A DNA stretch of 64,000 bases from Billgrantia ethanolica (lineage in GTDB: Bacteria; Pseudomonadota; Gammaproteobacteria; Pseudomonadales; Halomonadaceae), in assembly GCF_021404305.1 (NCBI RefSeq), contig NZ_JABFTX010000002.1, forward strand, positions 124,001 to 188,000, read 5' to 3'. Each line of letters begins with the position of its first letter. The first letter of the stretch is position 1. This document shows positions 1-8,325 of this stretch, in pieces. The position numbers and the translations under genes are program-made. Below the pieces are notes generated by a model. It had not been told where the DNA came from and did not search any database. It worked only from the letters and a program-made list of their open reading frames with translations.

Positions 1-257
1 TCCTCCTGATTGACGTCGGGATGAAAGCGAATGCCGCCCTTGGCCGGCCCCAGCGTCGTGTTGTACTGCACCCGCCAGCCGGGAAAGACCTTGAGGCTGC
101 CATCGTCCATGCGCACCGGCACGCTGACCTGCAGCGAGAGGCTGGGCTGCATCAGTCGCTCCCTGGCATCGCCCTGGATGTCGATGGCTTGGCACACTTC
201 CTCGAGGCGCGAGCGTGCGTCGTCGAACAGGTTGGCATGATCCGTTTGCCCAGACAT
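1..257 (-). CDS. Glu/Leu/Phe/Val dehydrogenase, N-terminal part (runs off the window)
   Basis: Only the first 85 codons are visible; the gene continues past base 1. Translation shows the amino-terminal dimerisation segment of the glutamate/leucine dehydrogenase family, including [13 protein letters not shown], a hallmark of its substrate-binding region. Members catalyse reversible NAD(P)-dependent oxidative deamination of an amino acid in the cytoplasm. The ATG at 257 is preceded by an ideal AGGAGG, which fixes the start. It is divergent from the flavocytochrome gene at 409. A glutamate dehydrogenase is the likeliest member, but the specificity residues lie outside the window, so no symbol is given. 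Confidence 0.85.
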   Translation of the reverse strand, partial: MSGQTDHANLFDDARSRLEEVCQAIDIQGDARERLMQPSLSLQVSVPVRMDDGSLKVFPGWRVQYNTTLGPAKGGIRFHPDVNQE

Positions 258-408
258 CGGTTTCCTCCTGATGATGTGGCCTGTCGTTGCCTGATTCAGC
301 GTAGCAGCATCGGGTGGTATGTGAGCCAAAGGCGCAAGAACATAAAGCTTCAAACTGTTACATGCCGAAGCACTATCTTGAGCAGGAGACTTGGACAAGG
401 AGGTCGTT

Positions 409-1728
409 GTGAGTCGATTGGCCCGAAGCGCACTGCTTTGGTGTGGTGGCTATCTTTTGTTGGCTCTGTTGCCCCTCGGCATCGCCGTTATCCGCCAGCC
501 TGACGAAACGCGGGAGTTCGGTGCCGAACTCGGTGCCCTGCTGGGGCTGCTGGCGCTTGGCGTTCTTGCCTGTCAGGCGGTGATCTCGGGGCGGCATCGC
601 TGGTTCGCCGAATCGGTCGGTCACGACAACATTCTGCAGTTCCATCGCCAGACCGGCATCTTCGCGCTGCTGCTGGTGCTGGCTCATCCGCTGGTGATGA
701 TCGCCACCCGCCCCGGCTGGATCGAGTATCTCGATCCCCGCGAGGATACCCTGCGCGCGATCACCCTCATACTGCTGGTGCTGGCCACGCTGATGCTGGT
801 GGCAAGCTCGCTGTGGCGTACGCGCTTCGGGCTCTCCTACGAGTGGTGGCGGGCTCTGCACGGCGGGCTGTCGCTTTTCGTCGTCGCCGGTGGCCTGGGC
901 CATGCGGTCATGGTGCAGCACTACACGGAAGGCATCTTCACGACGCTGCTGCTAGGCGTGGTGGTGGGGCTTGCGCTGCTGCTGGTGGTCGAGACGCGGC
1001 TGCTGAGGCCTTGGCGTCTGCGCAATCAGCCCTGGAAGGTGGTGGACAATCAGCAGGAGCGTGGCGATGCGGCAACCCTGACCCTTGAAGCCGAAGGCGA
1101 TCACCGTCTCGACTTCGCTCCCGGACAGTTCTTCTGGATCACCTTGGGCGAGACGCCGTTCTCGCTGCAGCAGCATCCGTTCTCGGTGGCCTCGTCCAGT
1201 GAAGATGGCAAGCGCTTCGCGTTCACGGCCAAGCGCCTGGGTGACTTCACCAATACGCTCCCCGAGGTACCGCCGGGCACGCACGCCTTCGTCGAAGGCC
1301 CCTATGGCGCCTTCATACCCGAACCGGACAATGTTTCCGGTGCGGTACTCATTGCCGGAGGCATCGGCGTCACGCCGATCATGAGCATCCTGCGCTCGCT
1401 GCGTGACCAGGGCGACACTCGGCCGCTGTGGCTGCTCTATGCCAACAAGACCTGGGAGGACGCCACCTTTCGCGACGAACTGGCCGAACTGGAGCAGGTT
1501 CTCGATCTCGACGTAATTCATGTCATCAGCGATCCCGAACCCGAATGGAAAGGGGAGCGCGGCAAGATCGACGAAGCGTTGGTGAGGCGCCGCCTGCCCC
1601 CGGACGACGGCCGCCGCGAGTATTTCATCTGCGGCCCCGAACCGCTGATGAATGCCGTGGAGAAAGCCCTGCTCGCCCAGGGGGCGGCGACCACGCGGAT
1701 CTATTCCGATCGTTTCGACATCGTTTAG
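409..1728 (+). CDS. Ferric-reductase-like transmembrane flavoprotein
   Basis: About 439 residues. The first 200 or so form a ferric-reductase-type haem-binding membrane bundle with paired histidines (FHRQTG, LAHP, then LHGG and GLGHA). An FAD-binding domain follows, with HPFSVASS near residue 255. The NAD-binding domain has [10 protein letters not shown] near 310 and a terminal [11 protein letters not shown]. The family passes electrons from NAD(P)H through FAD and haem across the inner membrane. There is no ferredoxin domain. A longer reading frame opens with TTG at 391, but AAGGAGG at 397-403 sits at ideal spacing from the GTG at 409, so GTG is chosen. A 32-codon membrane ORF follows nine bases later. 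The electron acceptor cannot be read from sequence. Confidence 0.85.
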   Translation: MSRLARSALLWCGGYLLLALLPLGIAVIRQPDETREFGAELGALLGLLALGVLACQAVISGRHRWFAESVGHDNILQFHRQTGIFALLLVLAHPLVMIATRPGWIEYLDPREDTLRAITLILLVLATLMLVASSLWRTRFGLSYEWWRALHGGLSLFVVAGGLGHAVMVQHYTEGIFTTLLLGVVVGLALLLVVETRLLRPWRLRNQPWKVVDNQQERGDAATLTLEAEGDHRLDFAPGQFFWITLGETPFSLQQHPFSVASSSEDGKRFAFTAKRLGDFTNTLPEVPPGTHAFVEGPYGAFIPEPDNVSGAVLIAGGIGVTPIMSILRSLRDQGDTRPLWLLYANKTWEDATFRDELAELEQVLDLDVIHVISDPEPEWKGERGKIDEALVRRRLPPDDGRREYFICGPEPLMNAVEKALLAQGAATTRIYSDRFDIV

Positions 1729-1737
1729 GAGAGGAGC

Positions 1738-1836
1738 ATGCTGCACGTCATCGCCAAGTGGGCCGGCAGCGTGGCCAGCGGACTGTTGTTGCTGATCGTG
1801 GTGCTGCTGGCGCTATGGTTGGCAGGCCGGATCTGA
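1738..1836 (+). CDS. 32-residue single-span membrane microprotein
   Basis: This short ORF starts nine bases after the flavocytochrome stop, behind AGGAGAGG at ideal distance from an ATG. It encodes a short amphipathic start (MLHVIAKWAG), one hydrophobic helix (GLLLLIVVLLALWLAG) and a terminal Arg-Ile. It has no recognisable family. The position and the ribosome-binding site suggest co-translation with the upstream redox protein, possibly as a small subunit. That role is inference. Its shortness leaves a real chance that it is spurious. Confidence 0.55.
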   Translation: MLHVIAKWAGSVASGLLLLIVVLLALWLAGRI

Positions 1837-1953
1837 TGGACCGGCTCTGATGGAATGAGCTGATGAGATGTGCCTGGCGCCCGGCGATGGGGGCTGGTCA
1901 TGAGGCATTGCACTCGGGCATGATCGAATTTTCGCCCTGACCGTGAGGCCCCC

Positions 1954-2571
1954 ATGTCCCCCGAGAGCGCCTTGCTCTACTTCCTCGCCATCTTCGTCTT
2001 CGCCGTTACCCCCGGCCCCGGAATCTTCGCCATCCTGGCCCGCGGCATGTCCTCCGGGGCGCGGGCCTGCTGGCCACTGGCGCTGGGCATGACGGTCAGC
2101 GACCTGCTCTACCTCATGCTGGCCTTTCACGGGCTGGCGGTGCTGGCCGAGCACTGGGGCGAGGCGTTCACCATGATTCGCTATGTCGGTGCCGCCTATC
2201 TCTTCTACTTGGCCTGGAAACTGTGGACCTCGCCCGTCGGTGAGGCCGACCTGTCGGCAGGTTCCCGGCGCGTCGACCTCGTGAAGGGGTTTCTGCAGGG
2301 CTTTCTCATCTCCGCTTCCAACCCTAAGGTGATCCTGTTCTACATCGCCTTCTTGCCGACCTTCGTCGACCTGGTGGCGCTGGCCTCCGGCGACATGCTG
2401 TTGACTGTGTTGCTGACGTTCGTCGGGCTCATGCTGGGACTGATGCTGGTCGCCGTGGGGGCCGCCAGCGCGCGCCGGTGGCTGCAGAGCGAGCGTGCCA
2501 TGAAGGGGGCTAACCGCTCCGCGGGGGCGCTGATGGTGGCGGCAGGCGCTTTCCTGGTGGCCAAGGGCTAA
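1954..2571 (+). CDS. LysE/RhtB-family amino acid exporter
   Basis: A 205-residue, strongly hydrophobic protein of about six helices. The amino-terminal VTPGPGIFAIL is the family signature, and the length is typical. LysE/RhtB proteins export amino acids or related small metabolites across the inner membrane by proton antiport. The gene stands alone on the plus strand, convergent with the acetyltransferase at 2608. The substrate cannot be predicted from sequence. The family call is safe. Confidence 0.88.
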   Translation: MSPESALLYFLAIFVFAVTPGPGIFAILARGMSSGARACWPLALGMTVSDLLYLMLAFHGLAVLAEHWGEAFTMIRYVGAAYLFYLAWKLWTSPVGEADLSAGSRRVDLVKGFLQGFLISASNPKVILFYIAFLPTFVDLVALASGDMLLTVLLTFVGLMLGLMLVAVGAASARRWLQSERAMKGANRSAGALMVAAGAFLVAKG

Positions 2572-2607
2572 GCGTCTCGAGGGCTGCGTCGCGGCGTACC
2601 GACGACC

Positions 2608-3210
2608 TCAGGCCAACCAGTCGCTGCGTTCCAGACGGTAGATACAGCAGAGGTCGTTGCCCAGGCGGCGCTTTTCGACGAAGCGAAAGCCCAGCCGCTC
2701 GTAGAAGCGCTGGGCCCGACGATTGTCGGCGAGCGGATCGATCAGCACGGCGGAAACCCGGGGGTCGGCGAAGCAGTGCGCCAGGGCCAACTGCATCATG
2801 GTGGTGCCGTAGCCCTTGCCCAGCTCCTCGGGCTCGCCAATCCAGATATCGATGGCACGCAAGCCGTCGCCCACCTCGCCCCAGTAGCCGCTCTCGTCAC
2901 GGGCGGGATCGAGTATCTGGATGAAGCCGATGGCGCGTCCTTCGCGCTCGGCGATGAACTGTTGGCAGCCTTCGGCCGGATGGGCCAGCTCGGTCTGCCA
3001 CTCCCATTTGTCGTTGGGGTTGGCCGCAACGACATGGGGCTCGGTGTCCCAGCGCTCGAGCAAGGGACGATCCTCGGGTGTCGCGGGGCGCAGTCGCAGC
3101 CGCCGCTTGGCATTCACTTCCGTGTTGATTGGATCAGTTTCCACCAGCGTCTCATTCCATCGAAAGAGCCTAGCCAAAGCATAGCAGCTGCCGTTCCGAA
3201 CAGCGGTCAT
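2608..3210 (-). CDS. GNAT-family N-acetyltransferase (aminoglycoside-6'-type fold)
   Basis: A 200-residue GNAT protein. The first 40 residues are a leader, and the acetyltransferase fold starts near LRLRPATPEDRPLLERW. The acetyl-CoA loop is EELGKGYGTTMMQLAL, and the end has the usual FYERLGFRFVEKRR. The pattern resembles the AAC(6')/RimJ-like branch, whose members acetylate aminoglycosides, siderophore precursors or proteins. The ATG at 3210 overlaps the stop of the 50-codon ORF upstream in an ATGA, so translational coupling supports this long start although the leader is not part of the fold. The substrate is unknown. Confidence 0.8.
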   Translation of the reverse strand: MTAVRNGSCYALARLFRWNETLVETDPINTEVNAKRRLRLRPATPEDRPLLERWDTEPHVVAANPNDKWEWQTELAHPAEGCQQFIAEREGRAIGFIQILDPARDESGYWGEVGDGLRAIDIWIGEPEELGKGYGTTMMQLALAHCFADPRVSAVLIDPLADNRRAQRFYERLGFRFVEKRRLGNDLCCIYRLERSDWLA

Positions 3211-3359
3211 ACGGCGGTTCGGTCCGGGGGTGGGGCTCCAGTCCGGCGCCGCCGCTCGCGCTCACGGCGGCGGTGGTGGGCCAGGGCATTGCCATTTGCC
3301 AGTTGGACCAGGAAATCGATCTCCTCGTCACTGAGCGGTTCGCGCTGGCGCCGTGGCAT
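3207..3359 (-). CDS. Small basic protein of 50 residues, coupled to the acetyltransferase
   Basis: This ORF reads MPRRQREPLSDEEIDFLVQL, then a short Asn/Ala/Gly-containing turn, and ends in a very basic stretch (HHRRRERERRRR) and a Pro-rich tail. AGGAGA lies seven bases before the ATG, and the TGA overlaps the acetyltransferase ATG as ATGA. These two features make it likely to be translated. The first half looks like a short helix; the second is Arg-rich and could contact nucleic acid. I recognise no family. A leader-peptide role in expressing the downstream gene is an alternative. Confidence 0.6.
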   Translation of the reverse strand: MPRRQREPLSDEEIDFLVQLANGNALAHHRRRERERRRRTGAPPPDRTAV

Positions 3360-3461
3360 AGGGCTTCTCCTGTCGAAGCGCTAGGTCTCCCCGACGCTAA
3401 CGACGTATGGTGACAGAGTGGTGACGCCCCCAGGACGGGCAAGATGTGAAGTTTGCCGAAG

Positions 3462-4769
3462 CTATCGGACTTCCTTCAGCATGACTTCGGCGTCTGCCTC
3501 TTTTTCTATGGCTTTGCAGATTGATGCCTCTATCGCAGACGATACCGTCTGTTGGGTACTGGATGCCGTCAGCGTGGTGAGTGGCACCGCTCTGGCGTTA
3601 CCGCTCCCTGCTATTTGCATCCCTGCTATTCGAGCATAAAGCCCGGCCAGTTCGGCGGCCTTGGCGTCCTCGTGCCAGCCGCCCGCATGGGTCATGGCAC
3701 GCTGCGCCAGTTCGCCGCGCAGCGCGTCATCGTCGAGCAGTCGGTTCACCTTGGCGGCGAAGTCGTCGAGATCCTCGTCGGCAATCAGGCAACCCGCACC
3801 GTCCACCAGCACGTCGCGGGTGCCCATCATGGCGGTGGAGACGACTGGGGTACCCAGCGCCATGGCCTCCAGCAGCACCAACCCCTGGGTTTCGGTGCGT
3901 GAGGCGAAGATGAAGGCATCTGCCGCACGGTAGGCGGTCTGCAGCGGGCCGTTGCGCCCCAGGTAGCCAAGAAAGTGCACGGCGTACTCCATGCCGATCT
4001 GCCGAGCCCGGCGTGCCAAGGCCGCTCGGGCCGGTCCTTCGCCAGTAATGATCAGGCGCGTATCGGGATGCTCGGCCAGCACCCGGGGCAGCAGGTCGAT
4101 CAGAAAGGCGATGTTTTTCTCGAAGGCGAGGCGTCCGACGAACAACAGCAGCCGGGCGTTTTTCGGCAGATGGTAGCGGTCGCGGAAGTCATCGTCCTCG
4201 ACGGAATGACGGAAGCGCTCCAGCGCCAATCCGGTGGGGATGACTGCCACGGGCGTTTTGACGCCATAGCGCAGGAGTGTGTCGTGCATGGCATGCGACG
4301 GTGCCACCAGCGCTGCCAGCTGGCGGCACTGCCACACCGAGAGGCGCCGGGCGAGGAAGCGCAGCCAACGGCTGGGTACGCCGCGAACATAGAGGGGGAG
4401 ATACTCCTCGAACAGCGTGTGGTAGGTGGCCAGGGCCGGAATGCCCAGCCGCCTTGCCAGCGCCACGCCGGCATAGTGGGCGACGAAGGGTGTGTGAATG
4501 TGTACCAGATCGAAGTGCTCTGCGGCGAGCCGCGGCGCCAGTCTCATCACCTCGCGATAGTGCATCATGCGATCTTCGGGGGAGCCAGGAACGCCGCGCG
4601 AGGAGATCCTCAGTACGTCCGGTTCATCCACTTGCCCCACGGGATAGCCGGGGCAGACCAGGGTGACGGAATGGCCGAGCCTTTGTAGCGCATCGCGGAA
4701 GCTGGCAATCGAGGTGGCGACACCGTTGATGCGGGGAAAGTAGACGTCGGAAAGCATCAATATGTTCAT
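3462..4769 (-). CDS. GT4-family glycosyltransferase (possibly lipid glycosyltransferase)
   Basis: About 435 residues with a GT-B fold. The start MNILMLSDVYFPRINGVA is the usual amino terminus of the family. FVGRLAFEKN begins the donor-binding half, and ETQGLVLLEAMALG carries the EX7E motif that binds the nucleotide sugar. The overall pattern (YHTLFEEY and HTPFVAHYAG) resembles diacylglycerol glucosyltransferases and MgtA-like mannosyltransferases, so a membrane-lipid acceptor is plausible but inferred. The reading frame extends upstream to 4898, but homology puts the start at the ATG at 4769. The last 40 residues are a Ser/Thr-rich, then charged tail outside the fold. It is divergent from a c-di-GMP protein. 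Confidence 0.82.
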   Translation of the reverse strand: MNILMLSDVYFPRINGVATSIASFRDALQRLGHSVTLVCPGYPVGQVDEPDVLRISSRGVPGSPEDRMMHYREVMRLAPRLAAEHFDLVHIHTPFVAHYAGVALARRLGIPALATYHTLFEEYLPLYVRGVPSRWLRFLARRLSVWQCRQLAALVAPSHAMHDTLLRYGVKTPVAVIPTGLALERFRHSVEDDDFRDRYHLPKNARLLLFVGRLAFEKNIAFLIDLLPRVLAEHPDTRLIITGEGPARAALARRARQIGMEYAVHFLGYLGRNGPLQTAYRAADAFIFASRTETQGLVLLEAMALGTPVVSTAMMGTRDVLVDGAGCLIADEDLDDFAAKVNRLLDDDALRGELAQRAMTHAGGWHEDAKAAELAGLYARIAGMQIAGSGNARAVPLTTLTASSTQQTVSSAIEASICKAIEKEADAEVMLKEVR

Positions 4770-4928
4770 GGTTCGGCTCTGCATGGCAGGATGCCTCACC
4801 ATCCTGCGTCGTCCGAGTGACGCCATGGTGACAGTGGAGGCTCGAGAAGGCGAAGCGCCACGCACCGCTGTCATGGTGCTGTCATCTAAACGTTGCAATC
4901 TCGCCCTGACACCATTTCAGGGCTGACC

Positions 4929-6671
4929 ATGACGACCTCCGACATCGAGGAGAGCGAGCTCAGAGCGATCATAGAGGGCGAGCGGCTCACGCCATGCTTC
5001 CAACCCATTGTCGATGTCGCCAGGCAGTGCGTGCACGGCTACGAGGCGCTGATTCGCGGCCCCGAAGGCTCCAGGCTGCACTCTCCGTTGGTCCTGTTCG
5101 AGGTGGCCATTCAGTCGGGCCTGCTGGTAGAGCTCGATCTGCTGTGCCGCCGGCTGGCGATTGCCGCCTTCGTGCGGCTAGGCTTGCCCGGTAGGCTGTT
5201 CCTCAACGTGATGCCGTTGACCATCGTCGAGCGAGACTTTAGCGAGGGGTTGACCCTGGGCTATCTGCGCGACCATGGGCTGGCTCCCAATCGTGTCGTC
5301 ATCGAACTCACCGAACATCTGCCGATCACCGATTACGTGCTGATGCGCCAAGCGGTGGAGCACTATCGCGACATGGGTTTTCAGGTTGCGCTGGACGACC
5401 TAGGGGCCGGCCATTCGAGTCTGCGCCACTGGGCCGAGCTGCGCCCCGACTTCGTCAAGCTCGACCGCCACTTCATCTCCGGCATCGATCAGGACCCCGA
5501 CAAGCGGCAGTTCCTGCGCTCGATTCTCGATGTATCGCGCAGCCTCGGCTGCCAGCTGATAGCGGAAGGCGTGGAAACCGCCGAGGAGTACCGCTCGCTG
5601 TGGGAGCTGGATCGCAGCCTGTCGCTGCTGCAAGGCTACTACTTTGCCCGTCCCAGCCAGACCCCGTCGCGAGATATCGGCCGCTCACTGCCGGTCGGAG
5701 CCTCGGCCCGTCACGGACTGGTACGCAGCGCTCACACCATCATGAAGTCGCTGGCACCGATCGAACCGCAGATGCCTGTACTGGAGTTGAGCGGACGGTT
5801 TCGTGGCGAGCCGGGCCTGCGCTGTGTGGCGGTGGTGGAAAACGACAGGCCGGTCGGTGTGGTGCGGCGCAGCGAGTTTCTTACCCTGTTCACCAACCCC
5901 TACAGTCATGCCCTGTTCGCCAAGCGTCTGGTGCGGGACATGTGCGATTCACGCTTCGCCGTGGCCGTCGATGAAACGCCGCTGACCCTGCTCAGCCAGC
6001 AGCTCACCGACAGTGCGGATGTGCCCCAGGAGGATTTCGTCATCGTCGACGGCGAGGGCCGCTATCGCGGCATGGGTAATATCGTTGACCTGTTGCGCGA
6101 GATCACTGCCATTCAGGTGCGTCAGGCGCGCCATGCCAATCCGCTCACCGGTCTACCCGGGAACCTGATGATCAACGAGACGCTGAGCGAATGGCTGGAG
6201 CATGGCAAGGTCTTCACTGCCGTCTACTGCGATCTCGACAACTTCAAGGCCTATAACGACGCCTACGGCTATGCGCGGGGCGACCGGGTGATTCTGGCGC
6301 TGGCTCAGCTGCTCGATGAGCAGGTCGGCAAGACGGGGTTCATCGGTCACATCGGCGGTGATGACTTCATGCTGCTACTGGACGATGCCGGTTGGGAGGC
6401 GCGCTGTCACCGTATTCTGACAGCATTCGGCGCCATGGCGCCGGACTTCTACGATGCGGAGGATCGCCGAGCCGGCGGGGTACGGGTCGAGAGTCGGCAG
6501 GGCCGCGTGACGTTCTATCCCTTCGTCAGTCTGTCGCTGGCGGCAAGGCCGGTAAGTGATGGTCGCGGCTGTGACGTCCTGGCAATATCCGAAGATCTTT
6601 CGGAACTCAAGCAACAAGCCAAGCGACAAGCTGGCAACAGTCTGTTCATCGAGCGGCGCTGCCGGCACTGA
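4929..6671 (+). CDS. EAL-CBS-GGDEF cyclic-di-GMP protein
   Basis: About 580 residues. The EAL phosphodiesterase domain comes first (residues 15-255) and keeps its key motifs: YEALIRGP, ELTEH, DDLGAG, FVKLDR, EGVET and QGYYFARP. A CBS-type pair follows (about 270-405), then a GGDEF domain (about 415-565). Its active-site motif near residue 475 is GGDDF rather than GG(D/E)EF, and no RxxD inhibitory site precedes it. I infer an active phosphodiesterase with a GGDEF domain that is weak or serves as a GTP sensor. The frame could begin at TTG 4893, but the ATG at 4929 is preferred. It is divergent from the GT4 gene. Confidence 0.87.
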   Translation: MTTSDIEESELRAIIEGERLTPCFQPIVDVARQCVHGYEALIRGPEGSRLHSPLVLFEVAIQSGLLVELDLLCRRLAIAAFVRLGLPGRLFLNVMPLTIVERDFSEGLTLGYLRDHGLAPNRVVIELTEHLPITDYVLMRQAVEHYRDMGFQVALDDLGAGHSSLRHWAELRPDFVKLDRHFISGIDQDPDKRQFLRSILDVSRSLGCQLIAEGVETAEEYRSLWELDRSLSLLQGYYFARPSQTPSRDIGRSLPVGASARHGLVRSAHTIMKSLAPIEPQMPVLELSGRFRGEPGLRCVAVVENDRPVGVVRRSEFLTLFTNPYSHALFAKRLVRDMCDSRFAVAVDETPLTLLSQQLTDSADVPQEDFVIVDGEGRYRGMGNIVDLLREITAIQVRQARHANPLTGLPGNLMINETLSEWLEHGKVFTAVYCDLDNFKAYNDAYGYARGDRVILALAQLLDEQVGKTGFIGHIGGDDFMLLLDDAGWEARCHRILTAFGAMAPDFYDAEDRRAGGVRVESRQGRVTFYPFVSLSLAARPVSDGRGCDVLAISEDLSELKQQAKRQAGNSLFIERRCRH

Positions 6672-6683
6672 CGGCGGGCGTGT

Positions 6684-6712
6684 ACCGGCCTCGCGGAGCG
6701 AGCGAGGCCGGT
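6684..6712. terminator. 11-bp hairpin between convergent genes
   Basis: A perfect inverted repeat (ACCGGCCTCGC and its complement, 7-base loop) lies between the convergent c-di-GMP and PPC-repeat genes. Neither side has a clear T-run, so it may act as a bidirectional transcription barrier or mRNA 3'-end stabiliser rather than a classic intrinsic terminator. Confidence 0.5.
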
Positions 6713-6727
6713 CGGCCGGCTGTTGCG

Positions 6728-8149
6728 TTATTCGGCGCTGAGCGAGAGCGTGAAGCTTCCGCTCTCGCTGTTGCCGTAGGCCCGGGCAGTGGCGCGGTAG
6801 GTGCCCGCCTCCAGGTGAGTGGCGATGCGCGAGTTCATCCCATCGCCACCGTCATCGTCGCTCAGAAAGAGCCCTTCGCCCTCGAGTTCGAGATAGGCGT
6901 CGAAATCGTCGGAATGCAGGTCCAGACGATAGTCGCCGGCCTCCTCGATCACGATCTCATAGACGTTGCGTGCACCCGGCTCCAGCCACGCCTGCAGCGC
7001 GCGTCCGCTCTCCAGTTGCCCTTCACTGGCGAGTTCGTCGAGGGCGATGGCGGCCGCACGCAGCTCGAACAGGCCGCTGCCCTGGCCGCTGTGGCTGCGA
7101 GCCAGCACGGTGTACTCGCCGGCTTCCAGCGAGCGGATCAGCCGCGCGTTCAGCCCTTCGCCACCATCGTCATCGCTGGCAAAGACGCCATCGCCATGCA
7201 GCTCCAGAAAAGCATCGAAGTCGGCCGAGAGCATATCCAGCGTCACCATCGCCGGCGCCTCGAGAGTGAGCTGATACTCCAGGCCATTGCCGCTGAACCA
7301 GCCGAACAGCGGCTCGTCGATTGCCAGCTCACCGCTGTTGCGCAGCGTCTCATCGCTGGCCAGCTCATGGGGAGCCAGCTCCAGAGTATAGAGGCCGCTG
7401 TCCTGGCCGTAGGCGCTGCGCGCGGTGAGACGATACTCCCCGGGTTCGAGGAAATCGGCGATGCGGGCGTCCAGGTTTCCGGCGCTGTCGTCGTCCTCAC
7501 GGCGATAGCCATTGGGGCCTTCGAGCACCAGGTAGGCGTCTACGTCGCTGGAGCGCATCTCGAACTGATAGAGGCCGCTCTCCTCGATGGTCACGCTAAA
7601 GGTGTCGCCACCGTCCTGCAGCCAGCCGTCGGCGCTGGAGGGCATGGCCAGCGTATCGCTGGTCGTCAGCTCCATCTCCCGGGTGGTGAGGGTGAAGGGG
7701 CCGTAGCTGTGCATGTCCTGACCGCTGACTACCACCACGTAGTCGCCGCCCTCGTCGATCCGGCGACGCAGAGAGGTTGCCGCCGAGACGTCGTAATACA
7801 TGGGGCTCGCGCTGGTGGCGAGCAGCTGCAGCTCGGGATCGTAGAGCGAAAGCGTGCCGTGCAGAGGGCCGCCGAGCTCGATCTCGATCAGGGTTCCCTC
7901 TTCGACCGGTAGATGGAAACGCTCGAAGCGGCTGCCATCCTTGCCGTTGAGCTCGCTGGACGAGGTGAGTTCGCTGCGCAGTCGTTCGCCAAGTTGCAAG
8001 GCCGGTGTTGAGACGGTGTCGTCCGCTACGGCCTGATCGACAGTCGGGACGGGAGCGGTCGAGTTGCTCGGTACTTGCCAGCCAACGATCAAACCGATGG
8101 CGGCGCCGCCTAGGGCGGCAAGGGTAGTGGTGGAGGCGCGATTGGCCAT
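6728..8149 (-). CDS. Envelope protein with four PPC-like repeats
   Basis: About 473 residues. An amino-terminal hydrophobic segment (TTLAALGGAAIGLIVGW) acts as signal or anchor. A spacer follows, then four repeats of about 90-100 residues resembling bacterial pre-peptidase C-terminal (PPC) beta-sandwich domains. Repeats three and four are nearly alike, with SDDFDAYLELEGEG, SDDDGGDGMNSRI and LEAGTYRATARAYG in the last one. The Asp-rich loops look suited to calcium binding. No protease or other catalytic domain is attached, which is unusual because PPC domains normally trail secreted enzymes. The ATG at 8149 is chosen for its AAGGA site; the frame runs to 8173. A role in surface adhesion or envelope binding is inference. 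Confidence 0.72.
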   Translation of the reverse strand: MANRASTTTLAALGGAAIGLIVGWQVPSNSTAPVPTVDQAVADDTVSTPALQLGERLRSELTSSSELNGKDGSRFERFHLPVEEGTLIEIELGGPLHGTLSLYDPELQLLATSASPMYYDVSAATSLRRRIDEGGDYVVVVSGQDMHSYGPFTLTTREMELTTSDTLAMPSSADGWLQDGGDTFSVTIEESGLYQFEMRSSDVDAYLVLEGPNGYRREDDDSAGNLDARIADFLEPGEYRLTARSAYGQDSGLYTLELAPHELASDETLRNSGELAIDEPLFGWFSGNGLEYQLTLEAPAMVTLDMLSADFDAFLELHGDGVFASDDDGGEGLNARLIRSLEAGEYTVLARSHSGQGSGLFELRAAAIALDELASEGQLESGRALQAWLEPGARNVYEIVIEEAGDYRLDLHSDDFDAYLELEGEGLFLSDDDGGDGMNSRIATHLEAGTYRATARAYGNSESGSFTLSLSAE

Positions 8150-8197
8150 GAAAGCGTCCTTGTTCGATGGCAAGCATCGGTAAGAGGGCCCGCGAGG

Positions 8198-8220
8198 GGT
8201 TACATTGCGTAACCATTATA
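8198..8220 (-). promoter_or_regulatory. Consensus -10 box with adjacent dyad, upstream of PPC-repeat gene
   Basis: On the minus strand a perfect TATAAT (8220-8215) lies 66 bases before the ATG at 8149. Immediately downstream, where transcription would begin, is the dyad GGTTAC-ATTGC-GTAACC (8198-8214), a plausible operator. No good -35 box is visible, so activator dependence is possible. Confidence 0.45.
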
Positions 8221-8325
8221 TGCCGGGTCTGCGTTGAGGGATATGTGCTGAATCGGCGCTTGCACTTCGCCAGGCGGCGACCACACTGGTGGCGTCATCA
8301 CAACACGCAACGAAGGGGAGTCGGG

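Noticed and set aside
6680..7912. A 410-codon plus-strand ORF opposite the PPC-repeat gene
   Set aside because: Antisense shadow; the minus-strand frame has a signal segment, repeats and a proper start.
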